From Verrucomicrobiales bacterium (GTDB lineage: Bacteria; Verrucomicrobiota; Verrucomicrobiia; Limisphaerales; UBA1096), in the NCBI GenBank assembly GCA_002708005.1, contig PAOJ01000024.1, positions 18,422-24,563 on the forward strand: a stretch of 6,142 bases of DNA, written 5' to 3'. The notes beneath the pieces are model-generated. The model was given only the letters and a program-made list of their open reading frames with translations, was not told the origin of the DNA and searched no databases. Shown piece by piece: positions 1 through 5,466 of this stretch. Both the position numbers and the translations under genes were made by a program. Numbering within the stretch: the first letter of the stretch is position 1; the number at the start of each line of letters is the position of its first letter.

Positions 1-54
1 AACTAAGAATTTCCGCCTTGAACTCTTTTCAAAAAAGAAGATTCTTGAGTTCGA

Positions 55-1167
55 GTGAGTGAGGCAAACGTAAATTCCTTAGAAAAATTAATCAGTCAAT
101 TTCAAATTGTAGCTGAATTTGTTGAAGGACATGCATGGGTCAAAGGACACATCAATGATACTTATATCATAACCTGCCAACAGGGAGGAAGCCCCATAAG
201 GTACATACTGCAGCGCATCAATCATGATGTCTTCCATCAACCTGCAGTGGTTATGCAAAATGTAAAAGCCACAACAGACCATTTACGCAAAAAAATTGCA
301 GAAGAAAGTTCTGTGGATTTAACCCGGCGAACTATGACGATTGTCCCAACTCGCGGTGGGGCATCTTACTACCAGGATATAAAAGGAAATTACTGGCGGG
401 CGTATGTTTTCATTGAACGAGTAAATTCAAGCCATGTTGCAGAAAAGCCTAAACAAGCTGAACAAGTGGGGCGCGCCTTTGGTTTGTTCCAAAAACGACT
501 AGCCGATCTACCGGCTGATAAAATTCAGGAAACTATTCCCCAATTTCATAACGGAGAACTCCGGTTCAAAGACTTAGAGAAGGCTATTGAAGAAGACAAA
601 CAAGGCCGAGCTGCTAAAGTCCAAGATGAAATCGATTTCTGCAAAACACATAAAGATATCATTCATACTTTTACTTCAGCAATAGTCGAAGGAAGATTAC
701 CGGTTCGCATTACACATAATGATACCAAGATTGACAATGTGTTATTAGATAATGAGTCAGGAGAAGTTATGTGTATCGTTGATCTTGATACAGTAATGCC
801 AGGATTAGTCCACTACGACTTCGGAGACATGGTTCGAACACTAACTAGTCCTGCAGACGAAGATGATCGCAACCTCAAAAATGTAACTATGAGAATGGAT
901 TTTTTTGAGGCTTTAAGTAAGGGCTATCTTAGCGAAGCTAACTCTTTTTTAAATAAGACTGAAAAGGATTATCTGGCTGTTTCAGGCAAAGTCATTACTT
1001 TCCAGTTAGCTTTGCGCTTCCTCACTGACCATCTTAATGGGGATTTATATTTTCGGGCGCACCGAGAGGGGCATAATCTGGATCGTGCTAGGGTTCAGTT
1101 CAAGCTTGTGGAAAAAATGATTGAAAACGAAGAAGCGATGAAATCATTAATTGCTTCAATAGATTAA
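55..1167 (+). CDS. APH-fold sugar kinase, N-acetylhexosamine 1-kinase (NahK)-like
   Basis: A 370-residue cytoplasmic kinase of the aminoglycoside phosphotransferase/choline kinase fold. Its closest recognisable relatives are N-acetylhexosamine 1-kinases (NahK/LnpB), often mis-named 'mucin desulfatase' (MdsC). Those enzymes use ATP to phosphorylate GlcNAc or GalNAc at C1 for salvage. Visible motifs are the N-terminal G-H-I-N-D-T (31-36), the catalytic loop H-N-D-T-K-I-D-N (221-228, D223 the likely base), the metal-binding D-L-D (243-245), Y-D-F-G-D (254-258), and the family's C-terminal R-F-L-T-D-H-L-N-G-D...H-R-E-G-H-N-L-D-R-A-R block (321-346). Length is close to that of Bifidobacterium NahK (about 360). 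The GTG at 55 is chosen because an in-frame TGA lies at 46-48 and the next in-frame ATG (253) would remove the nucleotide-binding part. No good ribosome binding site is seen, only GAG at 47-49. It is convergent with the desulfurase gene, 29 bases away. The family is secure; the exact sugar substrate is inferred. Confidence 0.9.
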   Translation: MSEANVNSLEKLISQFQIVAEFVEGHAWVKGHINDTYIITCQQGGSPIRYILQRINHDVFHQPAVVMQNVKATTDHLRKKIAEESSVDLTRRTMTIVPTRGGASYYQDIKGNYWRAYVFIERVNSSHVAEKPKQAEQVGRAFGLFQKRLADLPADKIQETIPQFHNGELRFKDLEKAIEEDKQGRAAKVQDEIDFCKTHKDIIHTFTSAIVEGRLPVRITHNDTKIDNVLLDNESGEVMCIVDLDTVMPGLVHYDFGDMVRTLTSPADEDDRNLKNVTMRMDFFEALSKGYLSEANSFLNKTEKDYLAVSGKVITFQLALRFLTDHLNGDLYFRAHREGHNLDRARVQFKLVEKMIENEEAMKSLIASID

Positions 1168-1196
1168 TTAACTTTCACCTTTATTTTTTATTCAGT

Positions 1197-2354
1197 TTAA
1201 GTTTCAGGAGAAGAATCCCGAAGACGTTCAACAATTGCAGGTAATTTTTTAAGTAAAAAGTCAATATCCCTCTCAGTATTTTCGATACCTAAGCTGAAAC
1301 GCAATGAACCTTTCGAGCGAGCAGCCGGCACACCCATAGCCTGTAAAACATGGGATGGTTCAATTGAACCAGTGGTACAAGCGGACCCGCTCGATGCGCA
1401 TATGCCCTCCCTATCTAAAAGCAAAAGCGCAGCTTCTGCTTCAATTCCTTGAAATCCAATATTTGAAGTATTCGGTAAACGCGGCTCCCCTCCATTACGA
1501 ATAGCTCCCCCAATGGACTGAAAGATCCCCTTTTCCAATCTATCACGAAGTGATCGTACTTGAGTGTTTTCAGTCTCAATATTACTAAGGGCAAGTTCTG
1601 CTGCTTTTCCAAAAGCTACGATGTTGGCAACATTCTCAGTCCCCCCACGTAAGCCCCGTTCCTGTCCTCCACCAATGATATAAGGATAGAAAGAAACGCC
1701 ACTTTTTATGTAAAGAAGCCCAATTCCTTTAGGGGCTCTAAGCTTGTGTGCAGAAAGAGAAAGAAAGTCTACACCCAAATTTTTAACATCTATAGGAAGC
1801 TTTCCAGCAACCTGCACAGCATCAGTATGAAATAGAACTCCATTACTTCTACAGATAGCTGCTATTTCTTCAATCGGAAACAAAACGCCCGTTTCATTAT
1901 TTGCCCACATTATTGAAACGATAGCAGTGTCTTTGCGGATTGCGGATTGCAAATCACAAAAATCAATTGCCCCGTCAAGATCTACAGGAAGAAATGTTAC
2001 CTCGTATCCACTTTTTTCAAGATGTTGACAAAACTTAATATTAGCTGAGTGCTCTACCGCTGTCGTCACAACATGGCGCTTGGTTGGATTAGCAGTAAGA
2101 GCACCTTGAATAGCAGTGTTGTTGCTTTCTGTTCCACAACTAGTGAATACGATGTGTCGTTTGTCCGAACCAATTAGTCTTGCTGCACTCTCACGGGCTT
2201 CCTCAATAAGTCTAGCTGGTTCTATAGCCAAAGAATAAGCACTAGATGGATTTCCCCAATGGTTAGTAAGGCAGGGCAACATTGACTCAATAACCTCAGG
2301 AGCAATACGAGTCGTAGCATTGTGATCCAAATATACTAATTTATCAGTACTCAT
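1197..2354 (-). CDS. Cysteine desulfurase, NifS/IscS-type (class I)
   Basis: A 385-residue PLP enzyme that removes sulfur from L-cysteine, giving alanine and a persulfide that feeds Fe-S cluster assembly or tRNA thiolation. Seen in order: Y-L-D-H-N-A-T-T near the N-terminus (8-15), G-T-E-S-N-N (74-79, cofactor phosphate contacts), E-H at 101-102 (His stacking on PLP), N-N-E-T-G (152-156), H-T-D-A-V-Q (176-181, D178 to the pyridine nitrogen, Q181), the Schiff-base lysine K204 in S-A-H-K-L-R-A-P-K-G, R-G-G-T-E-N (236-241) and the catalytic cysteine C326 in S-S-G-S-A-C-T-T-G-S. The A-P-K-G and S-A-C-T-T-G-S-x-E-P-S-H-V-L wording resembles NifS more than E. coli IscS, but no nif gene is in view, so a nitrogenase role is not supported. 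It starts 17 bases after the ychF stop, with no clear Shine-Dalgarno, and is probably the last gene of the obg-ychF run. No scaffold (IscU/SufU/NifU) or MnmA gene lies nearby. Confidence 0.95.
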   Translation of the reverse strand: MSTDKLVYLDHNATTRIAPEVIESMLPCLTNHWGNPSSAYSLAIEPARLIEEARESAARLIGSDKRHIVFTSCGTESNNTAIQGALTANPTKRHVVTTAVEHSANIKFCQHLEKSGYEVTFLPVDLDGAIDFCDLQSAIRKDTAIVSIMWANNETGVLFPIEEIAAICRSNGVLFHTDAVQVAGKLPIDVKNLGVDFLSLSAHKLRAPKGIGLLYIKSGVSFYPYIIGGGQERGLRGGTENVANIVAFGKAAELALSNIETENTQVRSLRDRLEKGIFQSIGGAIRNGGEPRLPNTSNIGFQGIEAEAALLLLDREGICASSGSACTTGSIEPSHVLQAMGVPAARSKGSLRFSLGIENTERDIDFLLKKLPAIVERLRDSSPET

Positions 2355-2371
2355 TAGCTGTAACCCGAAAT

Positions 2372-3475
2372 TTAAACGTTAAACTTAAAAAGCATAACAT
2401 CCCCTTCTTGCACAACGTACTCCTTGCCCTCCATACGATACAGTCCACGATCACGAGCAGTGGCGATTGAACCGCATTCAATCAAGTCATTATAAGCAAC
2501 TGTCTCAGCTTTGATAAATCCGCGTTCGAAATCTCCATGAATCACACCTGCTGCTTTGGGAGCCGTATCTCCCTTACGAATAGTCCAAGCTCGAGTTTCT
2601 TTTTCGCCAGTAGTAAAATAAGTTTGAAGCCCAAGCAAAGAGTATGATTTTTGGATTAATTGGCCAGCACCACTTTCATTAACACCCATTTCGGAGAGGA
2701 ACTCTCTAGCTTCATTTTCAGATAAGTCAATAAGCTCACTTTCGATCTGAGCACTAATCACAACAGTTTCACAACCATGATGTTTTGCAGCATATTCACG
2801 AACCTCTTTAAAAAATGGGTTACTGTCAGCTTCTGCTAACTCGGAGTCTTTTAGATTTGCTGCAAATAAGGTCGGCTTGCCAGAAAGTAAAAATAAATGC
2901 TTAGCCAAGTCAGCCTCTTCGCGCGAAAGCTCACAAGTTATAGCTGGGTTCCCCTCACCAAGATGGGGCTCCATCTTTTCAATAATAGCCATTAAGGCAA
3001 CCGCCTCTTTGTTCCCGCGCTTAGCTTCCTTATTGAGTTTATCCTTACGGCGTTGAACTGCATCAAGATCAGCAACAATTAACTCAGTCGCAATCGTCTC
3101 AATATCACGAATAGGATCGATACTGCCTTCAACATGATGAATGTCTGCATCCTCAAAACACCTCACTACATGAACAATGGCGTCAACCTCTCGAATATGA
3201 CTTAAGAATTTATTGCCTAGCCCTTCACCAGCAGAAGCCCCTTTGACTAAACCTGCAATATCTACAAATTCAACCGCTGCCGATATAATCTCTTGTGAAC
3301 TTGATATTGAGGCTAGTTCTTCCAGACGCTTGTCGGGCACATTTACAACACCTACATTTGGATCAATCGTGCAAAATGGATAATTTGCAGACTCCGCCTT
3401 TCGGGTACGTGTTACTGCGTTAAATAAAGTGGATTTACCAACATTAGGCAATCCAACTATTCCGGCTCTTAACAT
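2372..3475 (-). CDS. ychF: Redox-responsive ATPase YchF (Obg-like ATPase, EngD)
   Basis: A 367-residue cytoplasmic P-loop protein of the TRAFAC/Obg family that prefers ATP to GTP, binds ribosomes and acts in translation and the oxidative stress response. The P-loop G-L-P-N-V-G-K-S-T is at 8-16 and the switch II region D-I-A-G-L-V-K-G-A-S is at 72-81. The usual GTP-specifying N-K-x-D is replaced by N-L-K-D (207-210), in line with the relaxed base choice of the family. A coiled-coil insert occupies roughly 125-200 and a TGS domain the last 85 residues (about 281-365), ending in the typical E-G-D-V-M-L-F-K-F-N-V. C35 in P-F-C-T-I-D-P-N matches the cysteine reported to control E. coli YchF redox response. 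Length agrees with the family (about 363). The ATG lies 3 bases after the obg stop (TAA-TCC-ATG) with no Shine-Dalgarno, so translational coupling to obg is likely. The identification is secure. Confidence 0.98.
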   Translation of the reverse strand: MLRAGIVGLPNVGKSTLFNAVTRTRKAESANYPFCTIDPNVGVVNVPDKRLEELASISSSQEIISAAVEFVDIAGLVKGASAGEGLGNKFLSHIREVDAIVHVVRCFEDADIHHVEGSIDPIRDIETIATELIVADLDAVQRRKDKLNKEAKRGNKEAVALMAIIEKMEPHLGEGNPAITCELSREEADLAKHLFLLSGKPTLFAANLKDSELAEADSNPFFKEVREYAAKHHGCETVVISAQIESELIDLSENEAREFLSEMGVNESGAGQLIQKSYSLLGLQTYFTTGEKETRAWTIRKGDTAPKAAGVIHGDFERGFIKAETVAYNDLIECGSIATARDRGLYRMEGKEYVVQEGDVMLFKFNV

Positions 3476-3478
3476 GGA

Positions 3479-4600
3479 TTATTCAATGGATTGTGCAGCG
3501 ACAATTTGCTGCATTTTTTTCTTTAAATCTTCAAGACCAATATCGAATGCGGCAGATATCTCCACTACATCAATAGGTCCCACTTCGTTTTGGAATTGCT
3601 TAAGTTTTTCAATAGAAACTTCCTCATCCATTTTGTTAGCAGCTACAAGCCGCGGCCGACTAAGCAAGTCGCTATTGTACTTTTCCAGCTCCGTCAGCAG
3701 CTGCCTGTAGTCTTCCCAAGGTTCGCGGTTGTCTGTTCCAGCCATGTCGATAATAAAAACTAACACATGACAACGAAGTATATGACGTAGAAAAGCATGA
3801 CCAAGCCCAACATTATTATGAGCCCCTTCAATAATACCCGGAATATCGCAAACTGTTAGCCTTGTATAATCATTGAATTCAACGATTCCGATATTCGGAT
3901 GTAGTGTGGTGAAAGGATAAGCTGCAATCTTTGGCATGGCAGAGGAAATAGCAGAGAGCAAAGTGGATTTTCCTGCATTTGGATAACCTACCAAACCAAT
4001 CTCTGCCAGCATGCGAAGCTCAAAGCGATAAGTGCCTTCCTCACCGTCCTCGCCATCTTGGGCAAATCGCGGAGCCTGACGAACTGAACTAGTGAAATGC
4101 ATATTTCCTTTCCCTCCGCGTCCGCCTGAACATAGTACAAATTGTTGACCGTCTTCTGTAAGATCTGCAATTACCGTGGGATCGAAAGACTCTGTTTCGA
4201 GTTCTATTTCAGATTGCTCCTCAAAATTGATTTCCAATGCCTCTACGCCCGATGATTTTCTTAACTGAACTAAATCCGATTCCTCTTGTAAAGGTTTTGA
4301 ATTTGGAAGTTTCCATACAAGTGTTCCGCAAGGAACCTTGATAATAAGCTTTCTCCCACCTCGACCTGTTTTGCCTTTACCCTCACCAGGCCTGCCATCC
4401 TTGGCATGCAGATGTGGAGAATAAAACTGAGCGACAAGATTATTAATATCATGATCTGCCTGAAGAATAACATCTCCACCTTTGCCTCCATCTCCACCAC
4501 AGGGGCCTCCCTTAGGCTTGAAAGGCTCATGCGAAAAAGCGATGCAACCATTCCCTCCCTTACCGGCCTTAGCGTAGACTTTGACTGAATCAACAAACAT
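3479..4600 (-). CDS. obgE: GTPase Obg/CgtA with an acidic insertion in the N-terminal domain
   Basis: A 373-residue essential-type GTPase for late 50S subunit assembly, also linked to stringent response and cell-cycle control in model bacteria. The glycine-rich Obg fold starts canonically (M-F-V-D-S-V-K-V-Y-A-K-A-G-K-G-G-N-G) and continues through G-G-D-G-G-K-G-G-D-V (35-44) to G-G-R-G-G-K-G-N (159-166). The G domain follows: G1 G-Y-P-N-A-G-K-S-T (205-213), switch I T-T (231-232), G3 D-I-P-G (252-255), G4 N-K-M-D (322-325) and G5 S-A (349-350). There is no C-terminal OCT domain or acidic tail; the protein ends about 23 residues after G5. G1 is about 40 residues later than in E. coli or B. subtilis because of an extra acidic segment at about 97-141. 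The start is 88 bases upstream-separated from rpmA by a terminator; AAGG 10 bases before the ATG is a weak ribosome binding site. I see no confident promoter in the gap. Confidence 0.98.
   Translation of the reverse strand: MFVDSVKVYAKAGKGGNGCIAFSHEPFKPKGGPCGGDGGKGGDVILQADHDINNLVAQFYSPHLHAKDGRPGEGKGKTGRGGRKLIIKVPCGTLVWKLPNSKPLQEESDLVQLRKSSGVEALEINFEEQSEIELETESFDPTVIADLTEDGQQFVLCSGGRGGKGNMHFTSSVRQAPRFAQDGEDGEEGTYRFELRMLAEIGLVGYPNAGKSTLLSAISSAMPKIAAYPFTTLHPNIGIVEFNDYTRLTVCDIPGIIEGAHNNVGLGHAFLRHILRCHVLVFIIDMAGTDNREPWEDYRQLLTELEKYNSDLLSRPRLVAANKMDEEVSIEKLKQFQNEVGPIDVVEISAAFDIGLEDLKKKMQQIVAAQSIE
4180..4312 (-). other. Acidic insertion segment inside Obg (residues about 97-141)
   Basis: In usual Obg proteins the V-P-x-G-T strand is followed after about 12 residues by D-[LM]-T-x-x-G-Q. 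Here V-P-C-G-T ends at residue 93 and D-L-T-E-D-G-Q begins at 146, leaving 52 residues. The roughly 40 extra residues are rich in Glu, Ser and Leu (for example E-E-Q-S-E-I-E-L-E-T-E-S) and carry few glycines. The reading frame is open throughout and both flanks are canonical, so this is an in-frame insertion rather than a frameshift. Exact boundaries are uncertain by several residues. Confidence 0.75.
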
Positions 4601-4631
4601 TGGTCGAAAACCTTAATTTAATGGATCACTT

Positions 4632-4664
4632 AAAACAAAAATGGCGAGGCCATGTGCCCCGCCA
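4632..4664 (-). terminator. Intrinsic terminator after rpmA
   Basis: Read on the minus strand, TGGCGGGGC (4664-4656) pairs with GCCTCGCCA (4650-4642): nine base pairs with one G-U, around the five-base loop ACATG. It is followed at once by TTTTTGTTTT (4641-4632). This is a textbook Rho-independent terminator. It lies 25 bases downstream of the rpmA stop and 32 bases before the obg ATG. The plus-strand reading lacks a T-tract, so it acts in one direction only. It should end most rplU-rpmA transcripts and limit read-through into obg-ychF-desulfurase. Confidence 0.9.
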
Positions 4665-4688
4665 CTCAAAATCGCAAATACAGGCTGC

Positions 4689-4946
4689 TTAATTTGCGGC
4701 AGCCTCTTGAATCACATTTATGCGGCGTCCATTCTTATCAAACTCGACGCGCCCGTCTGTAAGGGCAAAGAGAGTCCAATCACGACCTAGGCCAACGTTA
4801 CGACCAGGAGAAAATTTGGTGCCGCGCTGACGAACAAGTATGTTGCCAGCAATGACAGATTGACCGCCAAATTTCTTTACTCCAAGACGCTTGCTTTCGC
4901 TATCGCGACCGTTGCGGGAACTTCCCTGTCCTTTCTTATGTGCCAT
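4689..4946 (-). CDS. rpmA: 50S ribosomal protein L27 (bL27)
   Basis: The 85-residue large-subunit protein whose flexible N-terminus reaches the peptidyl transferase centre and contacts tRNA. It begins directly with [16 protein letters not shown], so it lacks the cleaved N-terminal extension of Firmicutes and Fusobacteria. The family signature [15 protein letters not shown] occupies 34-48, followed by [12 protein letters not shown] (50-61). Length is typical. The ATG is 3 bases after the rplU stop (TAA-GTT-ATG) and has a weak GGA about 9 bases upstream, inside the end of rplU, so coupled translation with L21 is expected. The intrinsic terminator at 4632-4664 follows. Identification is certain. 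Confidence 0.99.
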   Translation of the reverse strand: MAHKKGQGSSRNGRDSESKRLGVKKFGGQSVIAGNILVRQRGTKFSPGRNVGLGRDWTLFALTDGRVEFDKNGRRINVIQEAAAN

Positions 4947-4949
4947 AAC

Positions 4950-5261
4950 TTATCCGCTAATTTTATTAATCTTAAGTAATGAAAGATCTTGTCGGTGACC
5001 ATTTTTATTACGGTAGCCCTTACGACGTTTCATTTTCCAAACTATGAGCTTTGGTCCGCGGGTATGTTTGATAACCTCGGCCTGCACCTTAGCGCCTTCG
5101 ATCGTCGGGGAGCCGATCTTAACTGAACCGTCCTGATTGAGCATCAATACGTTATCAATCGTCAATGCACTACCAGCATCACCGCTCACGCGATTGACTT
5201 CGATAGTGTCACCTTCGGCTACCTTGTATTGTTTGCCTCCCGTTTGAACTACAGCGTACAT
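4950..5261 (-). CDS. rplU: 50S ribosomal protein L21 (bL21)
   Basis: A 103-residue protein that binds 23S rRNA, first gene of the L21-L27 pair. Read from the ATG at 5261 it begins M-Y-A-V-V-Q-T-G-G-K-Q-Y-K-V, the usual N-terminus, and carries the C-terminal family signature K-L-I-V-W-K-M-K-R-R-K-G-Y-R-N-K-N-G-H-R (71-90). An in-frame ATG at 5294 would add eleven residues (M-D-L-V-L-F-P-P-F-L-E) that have no counterpart in the family. I prefer 5261 because it gives the standard length of 103 and the standard first residues. Neither start has a good Shine-Dalgarno; GGAA sits almost against the preferred ATG. Confidence 0.97.
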   Translation of the reverse strand: MYAVVQTGGKQYKVAEGDTIEVNRVSGDAGSALTIDNVLMLNQDGSVKIGSPTIEGAKVQAEVIKHTRGPKLIVWKMKRRKGYRNKNGHRQDLSLLKINKISG

Positions 5262-5311
5262 TTCCAAAAAGGGCGGGAAGAGAACCAGATCCATAAAGCC
5301 ATGTCAACCAC

Positions 5312-5320
5312 AGTTTACCA
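5312..5320 (-). promoter_or_regulatory. Candidate extended -10 element for rplU-rpmA
   Basis: On the minus strand the sequence reads TGG-TAAACT. It has an extended -10 (TGn) and matches TATAAT at four of six positions. Start of transcription would fall near 5305, giving a leader of about 44 bases before the L21 ATG. No convincing -35 is found 17 bases upstream, where the hexamer (ATCAAA) overlaps the first copy of the direct repeat. A perfect TTGACA also occurs on this strand at 5301-5306 but has no -10 at 16-18 bases, so I did not use it. Prediction by eye only. Confidence 0.25.
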
Positions 5321-5328
5321 ATTTCTGG

Positions 5329-5345
5329 TTTGTTTTTGATTAAAA
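5329..5345. repeat. Direct repeat, copy 1 (17 bases)
   Basis: The plus-strand sequence TTTGTTTTTGATTAAAA is repeated exactly at 5351-5367. This copy overlaps the position where a -35 for rplU would lie. The unit is AT-rich, which raises the chance of accidental similarity, but 17 of 17 identity 22 bases apart is unlikely by chance alone. Confidence 0.85.
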
Positions 5346-5350
5346 TGTGT

Positions 5351-5367
5351 TTTGTTTTTGATTAAAA
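5351..5367. repeat. Direct repeat, copy 2 (17 bases)
   Basis: Second exact copy of TTTGTTTTTGATTAAAA, starting 22 bases after the first (about two helical turns), with TGTGT between the copies. It contains TTGATT, which can serve as the -35 of a plus-strand promoter toward the sulfatase. The arrangement suggests a pair of phased operator sites or a small local duplication. I do not recognise the sequence as the site of a known regulator. Confidence 0.85.
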
Positions 5368-5388
5368 AGCAATCTAGGAGCTTAAAAT
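5359..5388 (+). promoter_or_regulatory. Candidate sigma70 promoter toward the sulfatase (upstream option)
   Basis: TTGATT (5359-5364) and TAAAAT (5383-5388) match the -35 at four of six and the -10 at five of six positions, with an 18-base spacer. Transcription would start near 5395 and give a leader of about 72 bases containing the 5398-5420 hairpin. The -35 lies inside direct-repeat copy 2. It competes with the downstream option at 5430-5458. Confidence 0.3.
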
Positions 5389-5397
5389 ACAGTTTCT

Positions 5398-5420
5398 GGC
5401 TATATTTTTACAAAATAGCC
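5398..5420. repeat. Inverted repeat / hairpin in the sulfatase upstream region
   Basis: GGCTAT (5398-5403) pairs perfectly with ATAGCC (5415-5420). A further TTT/AAA can pair inside, with a two-base AT bulge and a three-base loop. It may be a leader hairpin if the upstream promoter is used, or an operator. It lacks the GC content and T-tract of a terminator. Confidence 0.5.
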
Positions 5421-5429
5421 CAAGCAGCA

Positions 5430-5458
5430 TGGCCAATGGCTTATACGATCGCTATAGT
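5430..5458 (+). promoter_or_regulatory. Candidate sigma70 promoter giving a near-leaderless sulfatase mRNA
   Basis: TGGCCA (5430-5435, four of six to TTGACA) and TATAGT (5453-5458, five of six to TATAAT) are separated by exactly 17 bases. The expected start of transcription, 6-8 bases after the -10, falls at about 5465-5466, just before the ATG at 5467. That would make the transcript nearly leaderless and would fit the lack of any Shine-Dalgarno before this gene. Prediction by eye only. Confidence 0.3.
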
Positions 5459-5466
5459 GCCCTCAG

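Noticed and set aside
1132..1196. Possible terminator between the convergent kinase and desulfurase genes (GAAGC/GCTTC pairing at 1132-1157, T-rich run at 1180-1192)
   Set aside because: The stem is short, interrupted and inside the kinase coding end, and is 20-odd bases from the T-rich run; not a convincing intrinsic terminator in either direction.
3429..3710. Open plus-strand frame of 93 codons across the obg/ychF junction
   Set aside because: Antisense to two certain genes, no recognisable domain and no ribosome binding site; a shadow frame.
4270..4596. Minus-strand open frame of 108 codons in another frame of obg
   Set aside because: Wholly inside obg, with composition typical of an out-of-frame reading of the glycine-rich region; its neighbour 3988-4170 is the same kind of shadow.
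5262..5294. Eleven-residue N-terminal extension of L21 from the ATG at 5294
   Set aside because: The residues do not match L21 proteins; the ATG at 5261 gives the standard N-terminus and a length of 103.
5301..5306. Perfect TTGACA on the minus strand before rplU
   Set aside because: No acceptable -10 hexamer 16-18 bases downstream, and a start there would leave almost no leader before the L21 ATG.
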